From an uncultured Eubacteriales bacterium (lineage in GTDB: Bacteria > Bacillota_A > Clostridia > Oscillospirales > Oscillospiraceae): DNA of 17,316 nt. This document shows positions 6,770 through 14,190 of this stretch, piece by piece. How positions within the stretch are numbered: position 1 is the first letter of the stretch; every line of letters starts with the position of its first letter. Made by a program: the position numbers and the translations under genes. The stretch is from NCBI GenBank assembly GCA_900319835.1, contig ONPY01000052.1, forward strand, positions 1-17,316, in the 5' to 3' direction. The notes beneath the pieces are model-generated. The model did not search any database and was not told the origin of the DNA. It saw only the letters and a program-made list of their open reading frames with translations.

Positions 6770-7938
6770 GGACACTCTATATCGACTGTGGCATGGGCGC
6801 GGCGGGGGATATGCTCACCGCGGCGCTGCTGGCGCTGTTGGATGAAAAGCAGCAGGAGGTTTTTCTGCGGGAGATCAACACGGCTCTTGGCGGAAAGGCC
6901 GCCGTTTCTGCGGCCCCGGATGTCAAATGCGGCGTGCAGGGCCTGCACGTCACGGTCTCCATCAACGGGGACGAGGAGGGGGTGGAACTGCAGCACCATC
7001 ACCACCACACCTCCATTCGGGAGATCCGGGACCTCCTGAAAGCGGCCCCAGTCTCCGAGAAGGTACGGGCCGACGCCATCGCAGTATTTGACCGCATCGC
7101 CGCCGCTGAGGCCGCGGTACACGGCAGAGAGATGGAGAATATCCACTTCCACGAGGTGGGCAGCATCGACGCCGTGGCCGACGTGCTGGGCGTGTGTCTG
7201 CTGATGGAGAAACTCGCGCCGAAGCAGGTGCTGGCCGCAGACGTCAATGTGGGCGGCGGCACGGTCAAGTGCGCCCACGGCATCCTGCCGGTGCCCGCCC
7301 CCGCAACGGAGCGGCTGCTGCGGGGCATACCCTATTACGAGGGAGAGATCAAGTCCGAACTCTGCACCCCCACCGGGGCGGCGCTGCTGGGACACTTTGT
7401 CGGGCGCTTTGGCCCGATGCCGCCCATGAGGGTTTCCGCCTGCGGCTACGGCACGGGCAAAAAGGACTTCGGCCGGCTCAACGCGGTGCGCATCCTCCTG
7501 GGGGAGACCGAGAGCGAGAAGGAGAGCCTGCTGGAGCTCAACTGCAATGTGGACGATATGACCGGGGAGGAGCTGGGCTTTGCCCTGGAGGAGCTGATGC
7601 GTGCCGGCGCGCTGGACGCCTGGACCAGCTCCATCGGCATGAAGAAGGGGAGACCCGGCGTGCTGCTGCACGTCCTCTGCCGCCCGGAGGAGCGGGAGAA
7701 GCTGCTGCGGTGCCTCTTCCTCCACACCACCACCCTGGGCGTGCGGGAGAGCGCCTGTGGGCGCTACGCCATGGAGCGGGAGCTTGTCACGGCGCAGAGC
7801 GCTTACGGCGAGCTGCGCATCAAGCGCTCACGAGGCTTTGGTGTCACGCGGGAAAAGGCGGAATATGAGGACCTGGCAAGATTGGCGCGGGCCAACGGCG
7901 TCAGTCTCAGAGACGTGAAAAACAGCATCGAAGAATAG
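6766..7938 (+). CDS. larC: Nickel insertion protein LarC
   Basis: LarC is the CTP-dependent cyclometallase that inserts nickel into the pyridinium dithiocarboxylate mononucleotide, giving the finished pincer cofactor. The 390-residue protein opens with the family block YIDCGMGAAGDM (5-16), has a His-rich stretch (77-81, five His) ahead of the SIREI block, and HFHEVGSIDAVAD (about 126-138). The C-terminal domain starts near residue 259 with LNCNVDDMTGEELG. In L. plantarum the protein is split as larC1/larC2 and needs ribosomal frameshifting; here it is one uninterrupted frame. Its ATG overlaps the larE stop by four bases. A terminator follows, so the operon ends here without larA. Confidence 0.95.
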   Translation: MRTLYIDCGMGAAGDMLTAALLALLDEKQQEVFLREINTALGGKAAVSAAPDVKCGVQGLHVTVSINGDEEGVELQHHHHHTSIREIRDLLKAAPVSEKVRADAIAVFDRIAAAEAAVHGREMENIHFHEVGSIDAVADVLGVCLLMEKLAPKQVLAADVNVGGGTVKCAHGILPVPAPATERLLRGIPYYEGEIKSELCTPTGAALLGHFVGRFGPMPPMRVSACGYGTGKKDFGRLNAVRILLGETESEKESLLELNCNVDDMTGEELGFALEELMRAGALDAWTSSIGMKKGRPGVLLHVLCRPEEREKLLRCLFLHTTTLGVRESACGRYAMERELVTAQSAYGELRIKRSRGFGVTREKAEYEDLARLARANGVSLRDVKNSIEE

Positions 7939-7942
7939 CGTG

Positions 7943-7970
7943 AAAACAGCCTCACATGAGGCTGTTTTTT
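7943..7970 (+). terminator. Rho-independent terminator of the lar operon
   Basis: Arms 7943-7954 and 7957-7968 are perfectly complementary, with the innermost pairs opening to form the loop, and the hairpin ends in six Ts (7965-7970). It starts five bases after the larC stop codon. Confidence 0.88.
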
Positions 7971-7982
7971 CATGGTTTGGAA

Positions 7983-8011
7983 TTGTGTAATCCGGGTGCT
8001 TATGGTATAAT
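7983..8011 (+). promoter_or_regulatory. Promoter of the NlpC/P60-fbp-glycosyltransferase operon
   Basis: TTGTGT (7983-7988), a 17-base spacer and a perfect TATAAT (8006-8011) with an extended -10 TG (8003-8004). The leader of about 50 bases ends in AAAGGAG (8055-8061), 7 bases before the ATG at 8069. Confidence 0.75.
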
Positions 8012-8068
8012 CTAAATATTATAGATGACCTTTCCGCGCGCTTTGCGCCGGAGGAAAGGAGAAATGAC

Positions 8069-10213
8069 ATGAGAGGAAAAATCGGTCTGTGTACGCTGCT
8101 GGGCCTGGTGCTGATGCTGGTGCTTTTGCCGCAGGCAGCCCTGGCGGAGGCGCCGCTTCTGCCGGATGTGACGGCCGAGATGTGTGTGGATGCGTTCTGG
8201 GCGAAACGGCAGGAGGAGCCGGACGCGGTGCTGGCAGACGCCGAACGGATCCAAGCGCTCAACCGCAGCTTCTGGGAGACGCCCGCCTGCATGATGACAG
8301 ATCTGGCCGGCGCGGAGGCGACGTTTGACCAGCAGCAGTTTTACAAGAATGTCTGGCGCGACGCTTTCGACAGCGCGTCAAGCTGGATGGCCGCACCTTA
8401 TTATGACAGCGAGGGGACGGAGTTGATGGGGCCGGAGCTCAACCGGCGGCTTGCCAATATCGGCGGGGCCGACGCGGAGGCGACGGCGGAGATCGGATAT
8501 GGCATCTGTGTGCGCCGCTCGGATCTGCTGGCTTTGCCCGGCGGACAGCTGATGACGGACGAACTGGGCGATCTGGACTTTGACTACAACCAGCTCTCCT
8601 CCGTGCGGGTCAACGAGCCGGTGCTTGTCAAAGCCCGGTCGCTGGATGGTGCGTACTATTACTGTGATACCGACTGCGTCTCCGGCTGGGTGCGGGCGGA
8701 GGATATCGCCCTCTGCGCCGACCGGGACGAGTGGCTTTCCGCCTGGAATTTCCCGGATGAAGAGGCCCTGGTTGTCACCGCGGGCAAGCTCTATCTGGAA
8801 AACTCCAACGTCAACCCCGCCGGCAGCGAGCTGCTGCTCACCATGGGCACGGTGCTGCGGAGAGTGGCGGCAGAGGAGTACGACGCGGTGAGCGTCAACC
8901 GCGCGCCCTTCCACAACTACGCGGTATGGCTGCCCGTCCGCGAGGCTGACGGCAGCTACGGAAGAATGATCGGCCTGGTCCCGGCCAACCGCGGCGTCAG
9001 CGAGGGCTGTGTGGCGCTGACGACGGAGAACCTTTTGAAGGTTGCGCTCTCCCGGCTGGGCGACGCCTACGGCTGGGGCGGGATGCTCAATTCCGTGGAC
9101 TGCTCAAACTTTGTCCGCGATGTATACCGCTGCTTCGGTCTGACGCTGCCGCGCAACACCACCTGGCAGTCCAAGATGCCCGTGGAGAAGTTCGACGTGT
9201 CCGAGATGGACGAGGACGCCAAGAAAGCACAGCTGGACGAGCTGCCTGCCGGCGCCGTGCTGTATTTCAGCGGCCATGAGATGCTGTATCTGGGGAAGGC
9301 GGACGACCGGTACTATGTGGTCAGCGCTGTCAGCTCCATGCTCAACTCCGAAGAGGAGGCGGGCGGCAGACTCCGGGTGCGCAGCATCGTCATCAGCAGC
9401 CTGGATACCAAGCGCATGAACGGCCGCACCTGGTTGCAGGAGCTGAATCTGATGCTGCTGCCCTATGTGCCGCAGGCGATGGAGGAAACACAGCCCGAGG
9501 TCGTGACGGAGGAAGCCGTCCCGCCGGCGGATGTGTCCGCAGAGGCGGAGTCCGTCAAAACCGACGCCGCAGCGGAGGAGGAAGCGGAGACTGCCGAAGA
9601 GCAGGCGGCGCCCGCTCCTGTCCGGCGGAGACTCAGAAGCGTGAACACGAGACCCGAGGAGCCGGAGGAGACCACCTCGCTGCCCGGGAACACGCCTGAG
9701 CCGCCCGAGACTGTCACGGAGGCGAAGAACGACGTGGAGATCCTCACCCTGCCGGGCGGTCCTGCTGACAGCGACTTTATGCAGCAGGCCATCGAGGAGG
9801 CGCTTTACAGCGTCAGCACCCACAGCGGCGGCCCGGTCGGCAGCGTGATCGTCAGCAACGGCGCGGTGCTGGGCAAGGGCCACGACCGCTCCCTGGCGGA
9901 CGCGGAGGCGGCCCATGCCGAGCAGCAGGCCATCGCGGAGGCCAGGAAAGCGCTGAATACCGGGGATCTCAGCGGCTGCATCCTCTACACCACCGCGGAG
10001 CCCTGCACCGAATGCCTGCTTGCCTGCCGGGCCGCCAACATCGACTTTGTCCGCTACGGCTGCACACTGGAAGACTGTGCCGGGATCGGCCTGGTGACGG
10101 CCCTGGGGGAGGACGAGGACGCACAGATTCCGAGAGGGTATCTGGTGTGCTCCGATCGTAGCGCCTGCCTGAGACTGTTTGAGTTGTACAGCGAATTGAA
10201 AGCCGCTGGCTGA
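8069..10213 (+). CDS. Secreted NlpC/P60 protein fused to a guanine-deaminase-like domain
   Basis: The 714-residue protein starts with a signal peptide (1-26, hydrophobic core 8-20, likely cleavage after ALA). A helical region (about 55-110) and bacterial SH3-type domains (about 140-305) lead to an NlpC/P60 domain (about 318-425) with the catalytic pair Cys345 (VDCSNF) and His403 (GHEMLYLG). Such proteins cut peptide bonds of peptidoglycan stems. An acidic Glu/Ala/Pro-rich linker (about 470-560) then joins a cytidine-deaminase-fold domain (about 567-714) resembling guanine deaminase: HAE at 616-618 and EPCTEC at 644-649, with the His-to-Cys spacing of 30 as in Bacillus GuaD. The frame is continuous throughout. 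A deaminase on an exported wall enzyme is unexpected. The two domain calls are firm; the substrate of the second is not known. The start is fixed by AAAGGAG and the signal peptide; an ATG at 8064 hits a stop at once. Confidence 0.9.
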   Translation: MRGKIGLCTLLGLVLMLVLLPQAALAEAPLLPDVTAEMCVDAFWAKRQEEPDAVLADAERIQALNRSFWETPACMMTDLAGAEATFDQQQFYKNVWRDAFDSASSWMAAPYYDSEGTELMGPELNRRLANIGGADAEATAEIGYGICVRRSDLLALPGGQLMTDELGDLDFDYNQLSSVRVNEPVLVKARSLDGAYYYCDTDCVSGWVRAEDIALCADRDEWLSAWNFPDEEALVVTAGKLYLENSNVNPAGSELLLTMGTVLRRVAAEEYDAVSVNRAPFHNYAVWLPVREADGSYGRMIGLVPANRGVSEGCVALTTENLLKVALSRLGDAYGWGGMLNSVDCSNFVRDVYRCFGLTLPRNTTWQSKMPVEKFDVSEMDEDAKKAQLDELPAGAVLYFSGHEMLYLGKADDRYYVVSAVSSMLNSEEEAGGRLRVRSIVISSLDTKRMNGRTWLQELNLMLLPYVPQAMEETQPEVVTEEAVPPADVSAEAESVKTDAAAEEEAETAEEQAAPAPVRRRLRSVNTRPEEPEETTSLPGNTPEPPETVTEAKNDVEILTLPGGPADSDFMQQAIEEALYSVSTHSGGPVGSVIVSNGAVLGKGHDRSLADAEAAHAEQQAIAEARKALNTGDLSGCILYTTAEPCTECLLACRAANIDFVRYGCTLEDCAGIGLVTALGEDEDAQIPRGYLVCSDRSACLRLFELYSELKAAG

Positions 10214-10237
10214 ATGAGAGTTTGAAAAGGAGCTGCC

Positions 10238-12214
10238 ATGACCGAGCTGCAATTTGACGAAAAGACCCTGCGCGTGCTGAAGGTACTGTCCAGAAGCTAT
10301 CCTACCACCCAGGCCGTTTCCACGGAGATTATCAACCTGCGCGCCATTCTGAACCTGCCCAAGGGGACCGAGCACTATATCAGCGACATCCACGGGGAGT
10401 ATGAGGGCTTCCGCCATATCCTGCGCAACGCTTCCGGCTCCGTGCGGCGAAAGATCGACCAGACCCTGGGGGACTACGTGCCCTCCGCCGAGCGGGATGC
10501 GCTGGCGGCACTGATCTACTATCCGGAGCGGAAGCTGCGCCATATGCGCCATGAGGGGACCCTGACCAAGGAGTGGTACACCATCACGCTCAAGCAGCTG
10601 GTGGCGGTGTGCAAGATCACCACCTCCAAGTACACCCGCTCCAAGGTGCGCAAGATGCTGCCCAAGGACTTTGAATACATCATCAGCGAGCTGATGACCA
10701 CCGGCAGCAAGGACTTCAACAAAGAGGAGTACTTCGGCCAGATTATCGACTCCATCATCGACATCGACGCCGCCGACAGCTTCATCACCGCCATGTGCCA
10801 CCTGATCCAGGATTCGGTTATCGACAAGCTGCACATCGTCGGCGACATCTACGACCGCGGCGACAGCCCTCATCTGGTGATGGACGAGCTGGAGAAGCAG
10901 CGCTATGTGGACATCCAGTGGGGCAACCACGACATCCTCTGGATGGGCGCGGCCTGCGGCAACCTCTGCTGCATCGCAAACGCGGTGCGCATCTGCCTGC
11001 GCTACAACAACTATGACTTCCTGGAGGACGGCTACGGCATCAATATGCGGCCGCTGTCGACGTTCGCTATGGAGACCTATGCCGACGACCCCTGCGCCTG
11101 TTTTGCCCCCAAGGGCAGCGCCCACGGCGTGGTGGACGAGCACAACGACGCCATCATCGCCCGCATGCACAAGGCCATCTCCGTCATCCAATTCAAGCTG
11201 GAGGGGCAGGCCGTCAAGGCCCACCCGGAGTACGAGATGGAGGATCGGCTGCTGCTGGACAAGATGGATCTTCAGCGCGGCGTGGTGACTGTGGCGGGAG
11301 AGGAATACCCGCTGCTGGACACCAGCTTTCCCACCCTGGACCCCGCCGACCCCTATGCGCTCAGTCCCGAGGAGCAGAAGGTGGTGGAGGGGCTTCACAC
11401 CTCTTTCCTCAACTGTGAAAAGCTCCAGCGGCACATCGATTTTCTGTACAAGAAGGGCTCCATGTACCGCTATTACAACAACTGCCTGATGTTCCACGGC
11501 TGCATCCCCATGGAGCCGGACGGCAGCTTTTCCGAGGTGGACGTCTACGGTGTCAAGTGCCACGCCCGCGGTCTGTTCGACCGCTGCGAGGAGCTGGTGC
11601 GACAGGGCCGCTACTCGAAGGACAAGACCAGAAAGCAGCGCGGGGCGGACTTCATGTGGTATCTCTGGTGCGGCAGCAAGTCGCCGCTGTTCGGCAAGGA
11701 CAAGATGGCCACTTTTGAGCGCTATTTTGTCGCTGACAAGAAGACCCACAAGGAGACCTCCGACCCCTATTTCACCGTGGCCTACAACGACGCCGCCTGC
11801 GACCGGGTGCTGGAGGAGTTCCAGATCAAGAACCCCCGGGCGGTCATCATCAACGGCCACATCCCCGTCAAGATCAAAAAAGGGGAGAGCCCCATCAAGG
11901 TGGAGGGGCGGCTGGTCATCATCGACGGCGGCATGTCCAAGGCTTACCAGTCCGTCACGGGCATCGCGGGCTACACCCTGGTTTCCAACTCCCATCAGAT
12001 GTACCTGTCCGAGCATGAGCCCTTCGCCTCCGCAGACGAGACCGTCTACCACAACAAGGATATCGAGTCCCGCCTGATCCCCATCAAGACCTATGTGGAG
12101 CGCGTCACCATCGCCGATACCGACGACGGACATGAGATCGCCTCCCGGATCGAGGATCTGGAGCTGCTGCTGCTGGCCTATCGGGCCGGCGCCGTCAAGC
12201 AGGGAAAAGACTGA
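10238..12214 (+). CDS. fbp: Fructose-1,6-bisphosphatase, class III
   Basis: This enzyme removes the 1-phosphate of fructose 1,6-bisphosphate in gluconeogenesis, and belongs to the class III type typical of Firmicutes, unrelated in sequence to class I enzymes. The 658-residue length fits the family. Metallophosphoesterase motifs are complete: DIHGE (50-54), GDIYDRGD (202-209) and GNHDILWMG (229-237), with further metal-binding histidines expected in NGHIPVK and in the conserved C-terminal part. It should be cytosolic and manganese-dependent. AAGGAG lies just before the ATG, 24 bases after the NlpC/P60-deaminase gene and without a terminator, so it is probably cotranscribed with it. The glycosyltransferase gene follows 24 bases later. 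Confidence 0.96.
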   Translation: MTELQFDEKTLRVLKVLSRSYPTTQAVSTEIINLRAILNLPKGTEHYISDIHGEYEGFRHILRNASGSVRRKIDQTLGDYVPSAERDALAALIYYPERKLRHMRHEGTLTKEWYTITLKQLVAVCKITTSKYTRSKVRKMLPKDFEYIISELMTTGSKDFNKEEYFGQIIDSIIDIDAADSFITAMCHLIQDSVIDKLHIVGDIYDRGDSPHLVMDELEKQRYVDIQWGNHDILWMGAACGNLCCIANAVRICLRYNNYDFLEDGYGINMRPLSTFAMETYADDPCACFAPKGSAHGVVDEHNDAIIARMHKAISVIQFKLEGQAVKAHPEYEMEDRLLLDKMDLQRGVVTVAGEEYPLLDTSFPTLDPADPYALSPEEQKVVEGLHTSFLNCEKLQRHIDFLYKKGSMYRYYNNCLMFHGCIPMEPDGSFSEVDVYGVKCHARGLFDRCEELVRQGRYSKDKTRKQRGADFMWYLWCGSKSPLFGKDKMATFERYFVADKKTHKETSDPYFTVAYNDAACDRVLEEFQIKNPRAVIINGHIPVKIKKGESPIKVEGRLVIIDGGMSKAYQSVTGIAGYTLVSNSHQMYLSEHEPFASADETVYHNKDIESRLIPIKTYVERVTIADTDDGHEIASRIEDLELLLLAYRAGAVKQGKD

Positions 12215-12238
12215 CTGTAAGCAGGAGAATCACATTTC

Positions 12239-13684
12239 ATGAACAAGCTGAACGTATGCCTCATCAACGACTCCTTCCCGCCTGAGATCGACGGCGTGGC
12301 CAACGCCGTCACCAACTACGCCGGGATCATTCACAAAAATTATGGAAAGGCCACCGTGGTCACACCGGACAATCCCGAGGCGAACGACAGTGTCTTTCCC
12401 TTCCCGGTGCTGCGCTATCCCAGCGTGGACCTGACAAAGCTGGTGGGCTATTATGCCGGCTTCCCCTTTAGCCCGGAGGTGCAGCGGAAGCTGGTGGGGG
12501 AGAACTTCGATCTCATCCACAGCCACTGTCCCATCACCTCCACCATGCTGGCCCGCTCTCTCAGAGACCGTATCCATGTCCCTGTGGTGATGACCTATCA
12601 CACCAAGTTTGACATCGACATTGCCAACGCCGTCTCCAGCAAGCTCCTGCAGGAGGAGGCCAAGCGCCTGCTGGTGATGAACATCTCCGCCTGCGATGAG
12701 ATCTGGACGGTCAGCCGCGGCGCGGGGGAGAACCTGCGCTCCCTGGGCTTCGAGGGGGAGAGCATCGTCATGCCAAACGGTGTGGATTTCCCCCTGGGCC
12801 GCGTGGAGGACGCGCTGATCGACGAGGTGGCCCGGGGTTTTGACCTGCCCGCCGGGATCCCGGTGTTCCTGTTTGTGGGCCGCATGATGTGGTACAAGGG
12901 CATCCGGATCATCCTTGACGCGCTCAAGAGCCTGCGGGAAGCCGGCCAGGCCTTTCGCATGGTCTTTGTCGGCGGCGGCGGGGACAAGGAGGAGATCGTG
13001 GCCTATGCCGAAGAGCTCGGCCTGACGAACTGGGTCTTTTTCACCGAACCCATCCACGACCGCAACCGCATCCGCGCCTGGTACTGCCGGGCAGACCTGT
13101 TTCTCTTCCCCTCCACCTTTGACACCAACGGTCTTGTGGTGCGAGAGGCGGCGGCCTGCGGGCTCGGCAGCGTGCTTATTGCGGGCAGCTGCGCGGCGGA
13201 GGACGTGCAGGACGGCGTGAGCGGTTGCCTCATCGAAGAAAACGCCGAGAGCATGGCGGCCATGCTGGAAAAGCTCTGCCGCGCGCCGGAGAAGATGAAG
13301 GAGATCGGCCAGGGCGCCATGCGGGAGATCTATATCTCCTGGGAAAGCGCCGTGAAAAACGCCTGCGAACGCTACGGCGTCGTGATCGAAAACTACAAGG
13401 CGGGGAAGTATCCCGCGCATGAGGGGCTGTCCGACGATTTTATCCACAGCATCTCCGAGAGTATGGATGCCTATAACCGTGCGATGGATCGCCGCAGCAA
13501 GCGGGTGCGCGAGCTGACGGAGAGCTACCGCCGGCTGGTCCTTGAGCTGCAGGAGGAGCGGGATCGGCGTCTGGATCAGATTCAGGCCGCACCCCAAAAA
13601 CTGGCACAGGAGTGGCAGGAGAAGGAGCGGCTGCTGCGCGCGAAGCTGGAGGAGCTCAGCCGTACCTGGGATCGGTTTATGTAA
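12239..13684 (+). CDS. Glycosyltransferase family 4 with C-terminal coiled coil
   Basis: This 481-residue GT-B protein transfers a sugar from a nucleotide sugar with retention of configuration. The N-terminal acceptor domain opens with the GT4 signature INDSFPPEIDGVANAV (9-24), and HSHCPITSTMLAR and MTYHTKFDID follow. The donor domain begins near LFVGRMMWYKGI (about 217-228) and contains FDTNGLVVREAAACG (about 294-308), the version here of the E-x7-E donor-binding region. The closest known types act on diacylglycerol in membrane glycolipid synthesis, but the acceptor cannot be fixed from sequence. After about residue 420 an Arg/Glu-rich coiled coil extends to the end, beyond the usual catalytic length of roughly 380-400. 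AGGAGA precedes the ATG. It ends the fbp operon. Confidence 0.88.
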   Translation: MNKLNVCLINDSFPPEIDGVANAVTNYAGIIHKNYGKATVVTPDNPEANDSVFPFPVLRYPSVDLTKLVGYYAGFPFSPEVQRKLVGENFDLIHSHCPITSTMLARSLRDRIHVPVVMTYHTKFDIDIANAVSSKLLQEEAKRLLVMNISACDEIWTVSRGAGENLRSLGFEGESIVMPNGVDFPLGRVEDALIDEVARGFDLPAGIPVFLFVGRMMWYKGIRIILDALKSLREAGQAFRMVFVGGGGDKEEIVAYAEELGLTNWVFFTEPIHDRNRIRAWYCRADLFLFPSTFDTNGLVVREAAACGLGSVLIAGSCAAEDVQDGVSGCLIEENAESMAAMLEKLCRAPEKMKEIGQGAMREIYISWESAVKNACERYGVVIENYKAGKYPAHEGLSDDFIHSISESMDAYNRAMDRRSKRVRELTESYRRLVLELQEERDRRLDQIQAAPQKLAQEWQEKERLLRAKLEELSRTWDRFM

Positions 13685-13723
13685 AAATATTTATGTAAAA
13701 GAAATTATGTTAATAGAATGGAT

Positions 13724-13752
13724 AACAGCCCGGACAAAAGTCTGGGCTGTTT
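13724..13752. terminator. Hairpin between convergent glycosyltransferase and spoIIID genes
   Basis: A 12-bp stem with one G-T pair (13724-13735 with 13740-13751) closes an AAAA loop between two convergent stop codons. The T run is short on both strands (three on plus), so termination may be modest. It is the only candidate terminator for either gene. Confidence 0.6.
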
Positions 13753-13762
13753 CTGGTTCGGT

Positions 13763-14023
13763 TCAGACGCTTTGGTGTTCCCGTTGGTATTTCATCCGGG
13801 TTGCAAGGCCGCCGCGCAGGTGACGCTCGGCCTTGTTGAGATCCAGCAGCTGCCGGACCTCGCGGTAGAGTCCCGGGTTGACCCGGGGCAGGCGCTCCGT
13901 CAGATCCTTATGCACCGTGGACTTGGAGACGCCGAAGACAGCGGCCGCCGCGCGGACGGTCGCCTGGTGATCGATGATATACGCGGCCAGGTCACAGGCC
14001 CGCTGCTCGATGTTGGGTTGCAC
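13763..14023 (-). CDS. spoIIID: Sporulation transcriptional regulator SpoIIID
   Basis: SpoIIID is the small DNA-binding protein that, in the mother cell during sporulation, adjusts the sigma-E regulon and promotes sigma-K expression. The helix-turn-helix region (about residues 22-42) contains the nearly invariant GVSKSTVHKDLTERLP, and the later RHLRGG-AT-KYK pattern also matches. I choose the GTG at 14023, giving 86 residues: AGGGAG (14032-14037) lies 8 bases upstream, and the protein then aligns with Bacillus SpoIIID from its first residue without a gap. An in-frame ATG at 14071 would add 16 residues but has no ribosome site. It is a single gene facing the glycosyltransferase gene. Its presence marks the organism as a spore former. 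Confidence 0.93.
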   Translation of the reverse strand: MQPNIEQRACDLAAYIIDHQATVRAAAAVFGVSKSTVHKDLTERLPRVNPGLYREVRQLLDLNKAERHLRGGLATRMKYQREHQSV

Positions 14024-14040
14024 GCACACCACTCCCTGTA

Positions 14041-14056
14041 CGCGGCTTTCGCCGCG
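14041..14056 (-). promoter_or_regulatory. Short GC-rich hairpin in the spoIIID leader
   Basis: On the minus strand CGCGGC-GAAA-GCCGCG forms a 6-bp stem with a GNRA tetraloop, four bases upstream of the ribosome site AGGGAG (14032-14037). There is no T run, so it is not a terminator. It may stabilise the leader or influence translation; alternatively it is chance in GC-rich DNA. Confidence 0.35.
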
Positions 14057-14092
14057 CTTTTCCTGCTCCATCTATATGAGGGCGCGGGAAGG

Positions 14093-14121
14093 GTTATGAG
14101 GAGACAACAATAAGAACACAA
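14093..14121 (-). promoter_or_regulatory. Tentative promoter of spoIIID
   Basis: On the minus strand TTGTGT (14116-14121), 17 bases, CATAAC (14093-14098). The match to sigma-A is only moderate, and spoIIID is normally transcribed by sigma-E. I could not fit a sigma-E -35/-10 pair with correct spacing here. Confidence 0.25.
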
Positions 14122-14130
14122 ACACCGGAT

Positions 14131-14170
14131 AAAAAAGCCCCGGTCGGAAAATACTTGTTCCGGCCGGGGC
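14131..14170 (-). terminator. Rho-independent terminator of the hydrolase operon
   Basis: A 13-bp GC-rich stem with one mismatch, arms within 14137-14149 and 14158-14170, runs into six Ts (14131-14136) on the minus strand. It lies 20 bases after the stop codon of the alpha/beta hydrolase gene and isolates it from spoIIID on the same strand. Confidence 0.85.
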
Positions 14171-14190
14171 AGGAGAGAAAGGGAGAATGC

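Noticed and set aside
9476..9748. A frameshift or gene fusion artefact between the NlpC/P60 and deaminase parts
   Set aside because: The frame stays open and the acidic Pro/Ala/Glu linker is a normal interdomain linker; I saw no internal ribosome site plus start for a separate deaminase gene. Raw reads would be decisive.
9761..10213. The deaminase domain as a polymorphic toxin with an immunity gene
   Set aside because: The next gene is fbp, a metabolic enzyme; no small immunity-like gene or toxin-delivery domain lies nearby, and the domain resembles GuaD more than deaminase toxins.
9104..12133. A 1009-codon open frame on the minus strand across the NlpC/P60-deaminase and fbp genes
   Set aside because: It lies antisense to two well-recognised genes; the product is a low-complexity mix of His, Val, Gly and Leu, as expected from the reverse complement of GC-rich codons, and has no domain signature.
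12230..13597. A 455-codon minus-strand frame opposite the glycosyltransferase gene
   Set aside because: It is a shadow of the GT4 gene with no recognisable domain or upstream ribosome site.
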